Source of the DNA: Monoplex corrugatus
Lineage: Eukaryota; Mollusca; Gastropoda; Littorinimorpha; Ranellidae
NCBI GenBank assembly: GCA_030674185.1
Contig: CM060306.1
Location: forward strand, 48,393,132-48,457,131
DNA: 64,000 nucleotides
Reading direction: 5' to 3'
The first letter of the stretch is position 1. Every line of letters starts with the position of its first letter. A program made the translations under genes and the position numbers. A model generated the notes under the pieces. It was not told the DNA's origin. It saw nothing but the letters and a program-made list of their open reading frames with translations, and searched no databases. Positions 34,285 to 45,089 of the stretch are shown in pieces.

Positions 34285-35240
34285 AATCATCATCGGGTGC
34301 TTTGCAACATGGCGTTGGCGATTATGGACTTCCATCTGTCTCTTGTTGCCTCAAGCATCTCTTCCACCCTCCCTGTCTTCAGCCACACTGCAAGTCCGTC
34401 TAGTATCTTCTCCCTGGGTCTACCCGTGCTCTCCTTCCCCCCAGCTTTCCCGTTGTGACCAGGTGTTTCAATTCCCTTTTCCCTATAAAATGGCCTATGG
34501 ATGTTGCCTGCCTTTTCGTAATCTTCCGTATGAATGATCTACTTGTGTCTGCCTCCAAGACTCTCTCGTTTGTTTTATTTGCTGTCCATGGAACTCTTAA
34601 CATCCTTCTTAGAAACCATATCTTGGCTGCCTCAACCTTGTTCTGGCTTTGCTCGACTGTCCACACCTCGCAACCGTACAACAGTATTGGTTCTATAACA
34701 TTCCAGAACACTCTTCCTGATAATTGATAGGCATTTGTTGGTAAGAATGCTTTCCATTTTCTTGAATGTTTCGGCTTGGCCGATTCTACTGGCTATTTCT
34801 GATGTGCATCTGCTGTCTGGTGAAATGATCGTTCCCAGGTTTTTAATCTTATCAACCTGTCTCAAGGTTGTGCCGTTCGCTGTTATTTTGCATGAGGGGA
34901 TTTCATGTTTTTTACAGATCACCATGACTTCAGTCTTCCTGCTGTTTAGTTCCAACCACTTACCTTTGCTTTCTATTTAAAATATATTCACAAGGTTTTG
35001 TAGGTCCCTTTCACTTTCCGCAATTAGCACGGTGTCATCTGCGTATCTGGTTTTTGGTATTATCTCCTGGACTCATTTAAGTCCATTCTCTTCTATTAGG
35101 CTGCTCAAACCAGGTGTTTCCTACTATGAACTCATTCATCTGTGCCCATTCTACAAGTTTCCCTCCCCTTTCATTTTGTGTACCAAGGCCATGCGGTCCA
35201 ACTAAATCCTCTACCCTATCCTTTTCCACTTTGCTGGGTA
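34285..35240 (-). pseudogene. LINE-A copy with internal deletion
   Basis: From right to left on the minus strand: an endonuclease segment (GTQNERGGKLVEWAQMNEF and WFEQPNRREWT), then directly the RT C-terminal half (YADDTVLIAESERDLQNLVN onward) to the 3' tail (ATCATCATC on plus). The part between the endonuclease and RT motif C, well over 1 kb in the copy at 52.6-55.4 kb, is missing. Confidence 0.85.
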
Positions 35241-35309
35241 GAAAATCGTAAACTTATAACATGACGTATGGATTTTATGTATAACACGTAATTTTTTTTA
35301 ACCCACGCA

Positions 35310-35462
35310 ATTCAATTTTAGTTTCAGTTTCGCAGATGTCTCTGCGCTCGGAGCGAATTCCATATGCACAAACGTCACAGGTGCTACGTGTATTGTGACC
35401 ATGGCACAAGCCTTAAGCCTGCACGTAAACCCATGAGCTGGCCAGGTCCTGAGGCCCTACTT
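35310..35462 (+). mobile_element. SINE-B copy, short
   Basis: AGTTTCAGTTTCGCAGATGT, GCGCTCGGAGCGAATTCCAT, TGACCATGGCACAAGCC and CATGAGCTGGCCAGGTCCT; ends soon after. Confidence 0.8.
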
Positions 35463-35579
35463 TGACTGTTTTACCCTCGTCTATATTTTACGCTAAAAAG
35501 TTGCTCGTCTCTGGTTCCTTACGCAACAAAGTCGGTTCAACGTAGATGTAAATGTAGCCTGTTTTTGTTTTTTTTAGTC

Positions 35580-36692
35580 GGCTTACGTTTACCGTATATT
35601 GTGGGTTTTGTCGTATGCTTGTGATTACCGTATAAATGTAGGTTTTGTGGTCTGCTTATGATTACCGTATAGTGCAGGTTTTGTGGTCGGCTTATGATTA
35701 CTGAATAGTGCAGGTTTTGTGGTCGGCTTATGATTACTGTATAGTGTGATTTTTATGGTCGGCTTATGATTACCGTATAAATGCAGGTTTTTTGGTCAGC
35801 TTAAGATTACCATGTGAGTGCAGGTTTTGTGGTCAGCTTATGATTACTGTATAGTGATTTTTGTGGTCGGCTTTTGATTACTGTATAGTGTAGGTTTTGT
35901 GGTCGGCTTATGATTACCGTATAGTGCAGGTTTTGTGGTCGGCTTATGATTACTGTATAATGCGGGTTTTGTGGTTGTCTTATGATTACTGTATACTGTG
36001 ATTTTTGTGGTTGGCTTATGATTACTGTATAGTGTGATTTTTGTGGTTGGCTTATGATTACTGTATAGTGTAGGTTTTTGGGGTTGGCTTATGATTACTG
36101 TATAGTGTAGGTTTTGTGGTCGGTTTATGATTACCGTGTAGTGCAGGTTTTGTGGTTGGCTTATGATTACTGTATAGTGTAGGTTTTGTGGTCGGTTTAT
36201 GATTACCGTATAGTGCAGGTTTTGTGGTCTGCTTATGATTACTGTATATTGTAGGTTTTGTGGTCGGCTTATGATTACCGTATAGTGCAGGTTTTGTGGT
36301 TGGCTTATGATTACTGTATAGTGTAGGTTTTGGGTTGGTTTATGATTACCGTATAGTGCCGGTTTTGTGGTCGGCTTATGATTACTGTATAGTGTGATTT
36401 TTGTGGTCGGCTTATGATTACTGTATAGTGTGATTTTTGTGGTTTGCTTATGATTACTGTATAGTGATTTTTGTGGTTGGCTTATGATTATTGTATAGTG
36501 TGATTTTTGTGGTCGACTTGATTACTGTATAAATGCAGGTTTTGTGATCGGCTTATGATTACCATATATATGTAGGTTTTGTGGTTGGCTTATGGTTACC
36601 ATATATGTAGGTTTTGTGGTCGGCTTGTGGTTACCATATATGTGTAGGTTTTGTGGTCGGCTTGTGGTTTACCATATATGTGTAGGTTTTCT
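35580..36692. repeat. 36-bp tandem repeat, about 31 copies
   Basis: Unit GTGGTCGGCTTATGATTAC plus YGTATAGTGYAGGTTTT; period 36 measured at 35901/35937. Copies fall into subtypes: CAGG versus TAGG versus GATTTTT, and CGG versus TGG after the GTGGT. The right end switches to an ACCATATATGTGTAGG subtype. Confidence 0.95.
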
Positions 36693-36974
36693 AGTGAGCG
36701 CCTAACTGTAAAATAGTGTGAAAGCAATTGGTAAGTATGTTCAACAGCAATACCATCGCGGCAATGAAAATAAAAGGGGTCACATATCTTAAGTATCGGT
36801 CATTTTCTTCCGCTCGGCGAGATATCGGGGAAAATTTTTTTTTTTTTTGTCCATATGTGTGTGTGTGCGTGTTGTAGATTGGCAAAGGCAGGTAAGCCAA
36901 AAGTTAACGTCTAGCTTGTAGGTTGAATACGCGTTCTTATTTTTGTGCGTTGGCGATTCGTAGTCAAAATGAAA
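36693..36974. other. Unique sequence, no gene seen
   Basis: Contains a poly(T) run and a short GT tract at 36835-36872. Nothing else supported. Confidence 0.4.
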
Positions 36975-37880
36975 ATTACCCCCGTGGGGATGCCTGGGGC
37001 TTTTTCAGTATAAATGCGACATCCCACCACCAAATCAGTCTTAACTCGGTCAGTCGAACAGCACTAGGAGCTGAAAAGGTGACTGAGGGTCTGTCTAGGG
37101 TGTTTTTCTCAAAATTGATTTCTGTGGATTATAATCTATCCCCCACAGAATTTTTTTCTTGAAAAAATATCAATTTAAAATGGTATTTTAATGCACTGAT
37201 TGCAGCAGAAAGAATGCAATTTCTTACCAAAAGTACCTATTTTTGCCCTTTATTGCGAACTGTAACCTGTACCGAACCTTACATGTAATATACTGACAGA
37301 AAGCTCTTTGGTGCACTTTTCAGATAATGACAGCTAAAATTAGAAACAAACTGGGCCAAAGCTACCAAATAAATTTAAGGAAAATGTGTAGGAGAGTACA
37401 TAAAAACTTTAGAGGCCGTTTTCTCAAAATGGCCGTCAAACAACTTGATGACTTTAAACATACATAACTTCTTACATTTTTTTTTAGTACAAGCTTTATT
37501 CAGGTACCAAAATAATGAGCAGAATGTACACTTTCCAGTGATATGTATCAAAATACTCAAAATGCTAGTTAAGACTAATTTCGTGCTGGGAGGTCACAAA
37601 TAGTACTCCCACCTTTTGGAAATTCTGTGCTAGATTTCCTCTTTTCTGTTCTTCATTCCTTTACTTTGGAGCGGGACATTTTTTTTTCAAGTGGTCATTT
37701 TGGACATCCTGCAGGATTGTGTGTGTGATTGAAATGTTTTCCAACCTTCACGACAAAGTTTTTTCTTTTCCTTTTTTTTTTTTCATGTTGAAGTATTGTG
37801 CATGTTTAGAAAAGGTTATAGCCCTGCGCAGTCGGCTGGCCTTGAAACAAAAATCATAGTAATAGCGATTGGGTACATGT
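36975..37880 (+). mobile_element. Element C copy interrupted by MITE M
   Basis: 5' block CCCCGTGGGGATGCCTGGGG and TTTTTCAGTATAAAT at 36980-37015, then a 582-bp MITE, then AAATAGTACTCCCACC and CTTTTGGAAATTCTGTGCT resuming at 37598. It ends with GCGCAGTCGGCTGG at about 37827-37840; the middle block is shortened. Confidence 0.82.
37016..37597. mobile_element. MITE M, copy 2, 582 bp, nested in element C
   Basis: Ends GCGACATCCC (mutated) and GGGAGGTCAC, flanked by AAAT at 37012-37015 and 37598-37601. Relative to copy 1 at 28.8 kb it is inverted and aligns throughout. Other element C copies read CAGTATAAATAGTA at this point, i.e. they preserve the empty target with a single AAAT, which proves insertion and a 4-bp duplication. 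Confidence 0.9.
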
Positions 37881-38962
37881 GTTAAGTGCATTTTTGGCGT
37901 TACGCATATGGGATTTGCGGAAGCAATTTTAAGTAATTTAGGCCCGTTGTATGTTTTAGTGTCCTTATATTTGACATTGTATTCAGGTATTCTTTGTAAA
38001 GCCCACGTATGATGAATTGGACAGGATTGGTCAATGCCAGAAACATTTCCTTAGATTATGTATGTGAATGCATTGGTATGTGTACTTAAAATTTCTTTTA
38101 CCTGTTTTTTCCCTGTTGAAGCATTATTTTTGGAAATGGTTGTAACCTTGATATGATTCTACACAGTCGGCTGGGCTGTAAACAAAACATTGATAGGGTA
38201 CATGTATTAAGTGCATATTTTGCTGTAAGGAAATGTGATGTGCCGAAATAATTATAGGTAATTTTGGGTCCACGTTATGATTTAGTGTTTGTTTAAATTT
38301 GTAATCAGATTTTTTTAAACCCTTGGAATAAATTCGGAGTGGTAAATGCAGAGAGCATATCCTAAGATTATGTGCGCGAATGCATTGACGAGTAATTTGT
38401 TTCCAGTTTTTTCCTCCATTGTGTATATTTGAGACGATTATAACCCTGAGACCCCCGCTGGATTGCCGGGGTTTTTTTCCAGTATAAATATCTACACCTT
38501 CTGGAAATTCTGTGCTAGAATTTCCTCTTTTCTGTCACTCTTTCTGCCCTGTTGCCTTATCTGTCATTTCTACTTATTTTCTGCCTTAATGGTCTATTCA
38601 CCTGTATTTTTTCGATAAAGTCTTGCGTACTTTTTTCTTCGGATTGATAATTGGTACATGTATTAAGTGCATTTTTGACTAAGCAGGTGAGATATGCGGA
38701 AGCAATTTTAGGTAATTTATGCCTGTTTTTATGTTTTGGTGTCCTTATGTATGCCATTTGTATTCAGATTTTTTAAATCTACCCTGTGCGATAAATCGGA
38801 CAGAATGGTCCTACGCCGGGGGCATATCCTTAGATTATGTGTGCGAATGCATTGATATGTGTACTTAATTTTTTTTTCTTGAAGTTTTGTGTTTTGAAGC
38901 GGTTATAGCCCTGATATGGCTCAGCGCAGTCGGCTGGGCTTTAAAGAACAATAAAAGGGAAA
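37845..38962 (+). mobile_element. Head-to-tail cluster of element C copies
   Basis: Three further partial copies follow directly: about 37860-38190 and 38190-38450 (both starting at the TACATGTRTTAAGTGCA block, with no 5' half) and 38450-38960 (5' block CCCCGCTGGATTGCCGGGG, then most of the element, ending CAGCGCAGTCGGCTGGGC). Repeated 3' ends joined to internal starts suggest tandem growth rather than separate insertions. Confidence 0.78.
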
Positions 38963-39905
38963 AAGAGGCACCGTGCAGTAGGCTGGGCATTAAAACAAAA
39001 ATAGTGAAAAATGTACGGTGGTGATTACCCTAGTTTTTTTCTAATCTGAAAACTGTCCAATGGTGGTGGTGGTGACAATTTCTTTTTGAATTTTACATGA
39101 ACATTGCTGTATGGTAGTGTTTATTACCATAGTTTATTTCACATTAAAGGAAAAGTGGCACTGATTACCACGGCTATTTTTTCTTAAACCTTTCGATGGC
39201 AACTGTATCGTAGCATTGATCCCAATACAATATTTTTGTCTTATTTTGATTACTGTAATGTATAAAGTGTGTGTGTGGTTTTTTTGTTGTTGTTTTTTTT
39301 TGGGGGGGGGGGGGAGGTTACAGGCAGGGGTGTGTGTGTAAGACAAGGCGCGAGGTGTGTGCTTTTTTTGTTTTCATTTTTTGTTTTTGGGGGGTGGGGC
39401 GGTTGTTACAGTGGGGTATGGACGGCGGTTATGTGTTTGCGTTGGTTTCTGTGTATGCGTGTTTCCGTTGTGATATATTTTTTTTCCCCGTGGGTGTGGT
39501 GGGGTATAGCGGATGTTTAGGTCATTTGGCCTTGGGGGTGGTGATGGGTGAGTACGCTGTGTGTGCGTTTTGTAATGAAGACTATTGTGTGTGCTTATGG
39601 ATGTACGGCTGTGTGGTAAAGACAGACTGCTGTTGACTTAAAATTTATTCGTTAAAATACGAAAAGATTATTTTACTGTGCCTGTATTAAGTCAATTATG
39701 GGTTATTTATGAAGCTATTTTTATGATAGTATTTCTGAAAGTTGTAATGGTCCTTTTGTCAAGATATCGTGCAAATCTTACGTTTTGACAAGATATAATG
39801 GGATTTCACGTATGACCATACGTATGGGAAAATTTGAGACCTGGAAAGATTGTTTTTTTCTTATTTTTTTTCGTTTTTTTTTTTCGGTTTTTTTAAATTG
39901 TATTT

Positions 39906-40096
39906 TTAACCCTTTGACCCCCGCAACATATCCACCAATTGCAAAAACGTATCCCTTTGACTCCTCGCCTATGCACCAGCTTCCTGCAGGAAGCTGGAGG
40001 TTATGGTGTGGAAGTCAAAGGGTTTAGTTTTTGCTTTGCTGGCATGGCTGACAGTGAAGGATGCTGGTGGACAGGCGGTGGTATTCAAAGGGTTAA
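39906..40096. mobile_element. P element, copy 4 (inside the segmental array)
   Basis: TTAACCCTTTGACCCCC to AAAGGGTTAA, with perfect core CAGCTTCCTGCAGGAAGCTG near 39988. Confidence 0.88.
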
Positions 40097-41480
40097 ACGT
40101 GGAGCATTATGGGAATTTAAGAAAGTTGAAACTTGAAAGGGTGGTTGTACGTATTTTTTTTCCAATTGTCTTTTTGAATAAAAGAGGTAATTTGTAAGTG
40201 CTGTTGGCTATGCTTAGGCAATATGAAACTCTTAACTGCATTTACCTGCCTTTTGCCATTTAAAGAAAACATTTTACCCTCTGTTGGAGAGTGTGTGTGT
40301 TGTGTTCTGTGTTTATATTGTCTATGTGTGTGTGTGTGCGCTCATGCGCGCGTGTGTGGTGCGCGCGTGCTTGTGCGTGTGTGTGTGTGTACATGTAGTT
40401 TGTGTGTGGTGCGTGCGTGTGTAAGACAATGTGCGAGGTGTGCGTTTTTGTTTTTTTTTTGGAGGGGGGTGTTGGGGGTACGGTTGTTACAGTGGGATAT
40501 GGATTGTGGTTTCTGTGTATGCATGTTTTCATCGTAGTTTTTTTTTTTTTTGTTGTTGTTGTTGTTGTTGTCGTGGGGTTTAATGGATGTTTAGGTCAGT
40601 GGGCCTTGGGGGTGGTTGTGGGTGAGTACGCTGTGTGTGCATTTTTCTAGTGAAAGCTGTGTATGGCTGGGTGATAGACTGCTGTTGATTTAAAAATTAT
40701 TCGTTAAAGTAAATGAATATATTATTGTGCCTATTTCATCAATTATGGGTTATTTATAAAGCTATTTTTATGACTATTTCTGAAAATTGTAATGAAGCTC
40801 CTGTCAAGTGAACAATTCGTACTGCATTTTCGAACTCTTTAAAGAACATTTTCTAAGATAACACGCAGTTTTTATGTTTTGACAAGATATAATGGGATTT
40901 CACCTCGTATGACCATACGTATGAGGAAATATTTAAATTGAGACTTAAGTTTTTACTTTGATAACGTGGTTGACAGTGAAGGATGCTGGTGGACAGGTGA
41001 TGGAGTGTTGTCGCATGTGCGAATGTCTTAAATAAATTGAAACTTGAAAGGATGGGTTTTTTTGTTTTTGGTCTGTTTGATTAAACGTGAGTTAATTTGT
41101 AGTGTGCTGTTGGCCATGATGATCTAGATGTCGGCTGAGCTATAAGCAATATGAAACTCTTTACTGCATCATCCTGCCTTTTGCATTCTAAGGAAAACAT
41201 TTTACCTTCTGTTGCGGAGTGTGTGTGATTGTGTGTGTGTTTATATTATCTGGTATGTGTGTGTGTGCGCACGCGCACATGTGTGTGATGCGTGTGTGTG
41301 TGATTGTGTCTGTTTATATTGTGTGTCTGTTTATATTGTGTGTCTATGTGTGTGGGGCGCACGCACGCATGTGTGGTGCATGCGTGTGTGGGTGTAAGAC
41401 AATGTGCGAGGTGTTTGGGGGAATGGGGCGGTTGTTACAGTGGAAGGAACGGTCTTTTTTTTCTGCTTTTTCAATTCATT

Positions 41481-41666
41481 TTAACCCCTTTGATTCCCGC
41501 ACACTATCCACCAATTGCAAAAACGTATCACTTTGACTCCCTCACCGTATCCATCTTCCTGCAGGAAGCTGGAGGTTAGGGTGAGGGAATTATGGTTAAT
41601 TTTTTGCTTTGCTAGCATGGTTAACAATGCAGGATTCTGGACAGGTGGTGGTAGTCAAAGGGCTAA
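41481..41666. mobile_element. P element, copy 5 (inside the array)
   Basis: TTAACCCCTTTGATTCCCGC on the left; the right end is mutated to GGGCTAA. Core CTTCCTGCAGGAAGCTGGAG present but trimmed on the left side. Confidence 0.82.
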
Positions 41667-42727
41667 ACGGAGTGTTGTGGGAATTTTTTAAAAACTAAAT
41701 TGAAACTTGAAAAGATGGTTGTACTTTTTTTCCCCATTTTTTTGAGTTAATTTGTGGTGTGCGTGCTGTTGGCAGGCCATGATAATGTTATCTAGATGTC
41801 GGCTGTTCTATAAGCTGTATGAAAATCCAACTGCATTTTGCTGTTTAAGGAAAACATTTTGCCCTCTTTTGCGGAGTGTTTGTTGTGTGTGTGTCTGTGT
41901 GTTTATATTGTCTGTGTCTAGAGTGTGTGTATGTGTGTGTGCACGCGCATGTGTGGTGTGTGTGTATGTGTGTAAGACATGTGCGAGGTGCGTGCTTTAT
42001 GATTTTTTTGTTTTTTGGGGGGGCGCGGTTGTTAGTGTGTGTCTGTGTTTATATTGTCTGTCTAGAGTGTGTGTGCGCGCGCGCAGTGTGTGGTTGTGTG
42101 TGCATGTGTGGTGTAAGACATGTGCAAGGTGCGTGCTTTGGTTTTTTTTTCTTTGGTTTTTTTTAGGAGGGCGGTTGTTATAGTGGGATATGGACGGTGG
42201 TTACGCGTCCTGATTGTGGTTTCTGTGTATGCATGTTTTCGTCGTAGTTTTTCTTTTTGTTTTGTTTTTTTGTTTTTCTTAGTGTGGTGGGGTGTGGCAG
42301 ATGTTTAGGTCATTTGGCCTTGGGGGTGGTGGTGGGTGAGTATGGTGTGTGCATTTTCTAATGAAGGCTGTTGTGTGTGCTTGTGGATGTATGGTTGCGT
42401 GGTAAAAGACAGACCGCTGTTGATTTAAAATTGTTTCGTTAAAATATTTTTTAAAATGATTTATTGTGTGCCTGTGTTTCGTCAGTTATGGGTTACTTAT
42501 GAAACTATTTTTATGACCGTATTTCTGAAAGTTGTAATGAAGCTCCTTTTGTCAAGTGAACAATTCATACTGCATTTTCCAACACTCTTTAAAGAATCTT
42601 TTCAAGATAGCATGCAATTTTTACATTTTGAAAAGATATAATGGGATTTCACGTCGTATGACCATGCGTATGGGAAAATGCTTTAAGTTGAGACTTGGAA
42701 GGATTGGTCGGTTGTTTTTTTTTCATT

Positions 42728-42898
42728 TTAACCCTTTGACTCCCTCACACTATCCACCAATTGCAAAAAACGTATCCCTTTGACTCCTGCAGGAAGCTGA
42801 AGGTTAGGGTGAGGGAGTCATGGTCCAAGTTTTTGCTTTGCTAGCATGGTTAACAATGCAGGATTCTGGTGGACAGGTGGTGGTAGTCAACGGGCTAA
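42728..42898. mobile_element. P element, copy 6 (inside the array)
   Basis: Left end TTAACCCTTTGACTCCC, right end GGGCTAA as in copy 5. The left half of the inner hairpin is deleted (TTTGACTCCTGCAGGAAGCT). The shared right-end mutation in copies 5 and 6 supports duplication with the array rather than separate insertion. Confidence 0.82.
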
Positions 42899-43439
42899 AC
42901 GGAGTGTTGTGGGAATTTTTTTAAAAACTAAATTGAAACTTGAAAGGATGGTTGTATCATTTTTTCCCCATTTTTTTTTAATTAAATGAGTTAATTTGTG
43001 GTGTGCGTGCTGTTGGCCGGCCATGATAATGTTATCTAGATGTCGGCTGTTCTATAAGCTGTATGAAAATCTAACTGCATTTTCCTGCCTTTTGCTGTTT
43101 AAGGAAAACATTTTACCCTCCTTTGTGGAGTGATTGTGTATTTGTGTGTTTATGTTTGTGTAGGTGTGTGTGTGTAAGACATGTGTGAGGTGCTTTTTTT
43201 GTTGATTTTTTTTTGGGGGGTGGGGGACTGTTGTGTGTGTGTGCACGCGCATGTTGTGTGCGTGTGATTGTGTGTGTGTATTTATATTATGTCTAGTGTG
43301 TGTGTGAAACGCTCTTTAAATCTTTTCAAGACATCATCCAATTTTTGACGTTTTTAGAAGTTATACTGGAATTTCAGCTCGTATCATCATGCGTATTTGA
43401 AAATGTTTAGACTTGTATGGATTTTTTTTTTATAAGTTT

Positions 43440-43629
43440 TTAACCCTTTGACTCCCTTACGCTATTCGCCAATTGCGAAAGCATATCCCTTTGACTCCCT
43501 CACCCTATCCAGCTTCCTGCAGGAAACTGGAGGTTAGGGTGAGGGAGTCACAGGGTTAAGTTTTTGCTTTGCTGGCATGGTTGACAATGAAGGACGCAGG
43601 TGGACAGGCCGTGGTATTCAAAGGGTTAA
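43440..43629. mobile_element. P element, copy 7 (inside the array)
   Basis: TTAACCCTTTGACTCCC to AAAGGGTTAA with core CAGCTTCCTGCAGGAAACTG. Confidence 0.85.
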
Positions 43630-43685
43630 AACGTGGAGTATTATGGGAATTACTTAAAATAAATTGAAACTTGAAAAGATCGTAT

Positions 43686-44442
43686 CAGTGGTGCAGATCC
43701 TTCTAAAAGTCAAGGGTTTTCATACCCCCAATAAAAAAACTTGAGGGTTTTCATACCCCCAATAATTTTTTTAGGGGGTTTTCATACCCTTTGCCAAAAT
43801 TTCTGGGGGTATGAGCCACCGATGCAAAGACTCGGTATTTTGTTTTCCCAAGTGATTTTTTGGCCTAATGGTTTAAATAAATTAAATTATAAAAAAGCAA
43901 GCAGCATGGCCTTCTACTAAATTAGAATAAAGATCAACTCTTTACAGTGACACATGCCAGTTTCCACACTGACACAGACAACACAGGACATTCAGTAGAA
44001 CAGTTTCAAAAGTTGGCAAGTCAGCGCGTGTGGTCGTACACTGAAGAAAGCTTTTCCTCGAAGGGCTGCTTTCGGTTTCCGCTGCATTTTCATTGGCCCA
44101 GGCAAAGAGTTGTAGAAAAGTGACGTAGCCTAGTTACTATTTTTACCGCTAATGTAATGCCCGACCCCAATGCTGCATGTGCCGCGGCGGGCAAGCTAAG
44201 CGATGTCGGTCGCGTCTGTTAGCTTGCCCGCCGCGGCTAGGCGAGCGAACGGAGCGATAGGTCTATACCCCCACGGCTCAAAACCTTTACGTGATGAGAC
44301 CGGCAGAGGAAAAATGCTTACGTGACCATACCCTCAAGACGACAAAGTCTTACGTGTTCATACCCTTTTGACATAATTTTTGTACGTGATTTCCATCTTC
44401 CTTACGTGATTTACCCCCATCTCTACGTGATCTGCACCCCTG
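43686..44442. mobile_element. hAT-like non-autonomous DNA element, 757 bp
   Basis: Ends CAGTGGTGCAGATC and GATCTGCACCCCTG are inverted repeats with one mismatch, flanked by TCGTAT on both sides (43680-43685 and 44443-44448). The left part repeats GGGTTTTCATACCCC three times; the right part has six TACGTGA-like motifs; the middle holds a perfect 18-bp GC-rich inverted repeat (CCGCGGCGGGCAAGCTAA, about 44181-44239). CAG-initiated ends suggest hAT, but the duplication is 6 bp rather than the usual 8. No ORF. Confidence 0.8.
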
Positions 44443-45089
44443 TCGTATGTTTTTTTTTTTATAATTCTTTTGATTAAACCCATTTGGCTCAAGTAGTCGG
44501 CTGGACTATAAGCAAAATGAAGTGAAATTAAATTTTTAATTAAACGTGGGGTAGTTTTCAGTGATGTTGGCCATGATAATGTTGGAGACGTCGGCTGTGC
44601 TATAAGCAATATGAATTCCAACTGTATTTTCCTGCGTTTTACAACTTACGGAAAACACTGTCCCGTCTGTTGAGTGTGTGTTGAGTGTTTTTGTGTTTGC
44701 CTTGTTTTTGTGTCTGGTGTGTGCGGGAGCGCGCATGTTTTGGGTGCGTACGTGTGTTGGGTGCGAGCGTGTGTGTGTATTGTGTGGAAGAGCATGTGTA
44801 AGGTGTGTGCGTGGAGGGGGGATGGAGGACGGTTAATGAGGTATGGACGGCGAATGTGTCCAAGTTATTTGTGTGTATGCATGTTTTCGTTGCGTTTTTT
44901 GTTTGTTTTGTTTTTCTTTGTTTTCTAAGTTCATGGGTGAGGTATTGCGAATGTTTAGAGGTCAGTTGGGGCCAGCGAGTACGCTGTGTGTGCATTTTCT
45001 AATGAAGGCTCTATTGTGTGTGAATGTGGATTTACGGTTGCTTGGCAAGGACAGACTGGTTTAAAATTTATTAGTTAAAAACAATCGAA

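Larger units (their letters stand above)
39240..45070. repeat. Segmental tandem array, unit about 0.7-1.25 kb
   Basis: Recurrent order: CTGTTGGCYATG and GTCGGCTG, GCAATATGAAA, AAGGAAAACATTTTACCCTC, a GT tract, GTAAGACAATGTGCGAGG, poly(T)-G tract, GGTTGTTACAGTGGGATATG, CATTTGGCCTTGGGGGTGG, GAGTACGCTGTGTGTGC, TTATGGGTTATTTATGAA, GATATAATGGGATTTCAC, then usually a P element and AAATTGAAACTTGAAA. Unit starts fall near 40200, 41104, 41766, 43008 and 44565; units differ by internal deletions and by a hAT-like insertion in the fourth. Short ORFs here are GT-derived. Confidence 0.85.

Noticed and set aside
44165..44270. A CpG-island promoter
   Set aside because: The GC-rich patch is the internal inverted repeat of the hAT-like element; no adjacent gene starts there.
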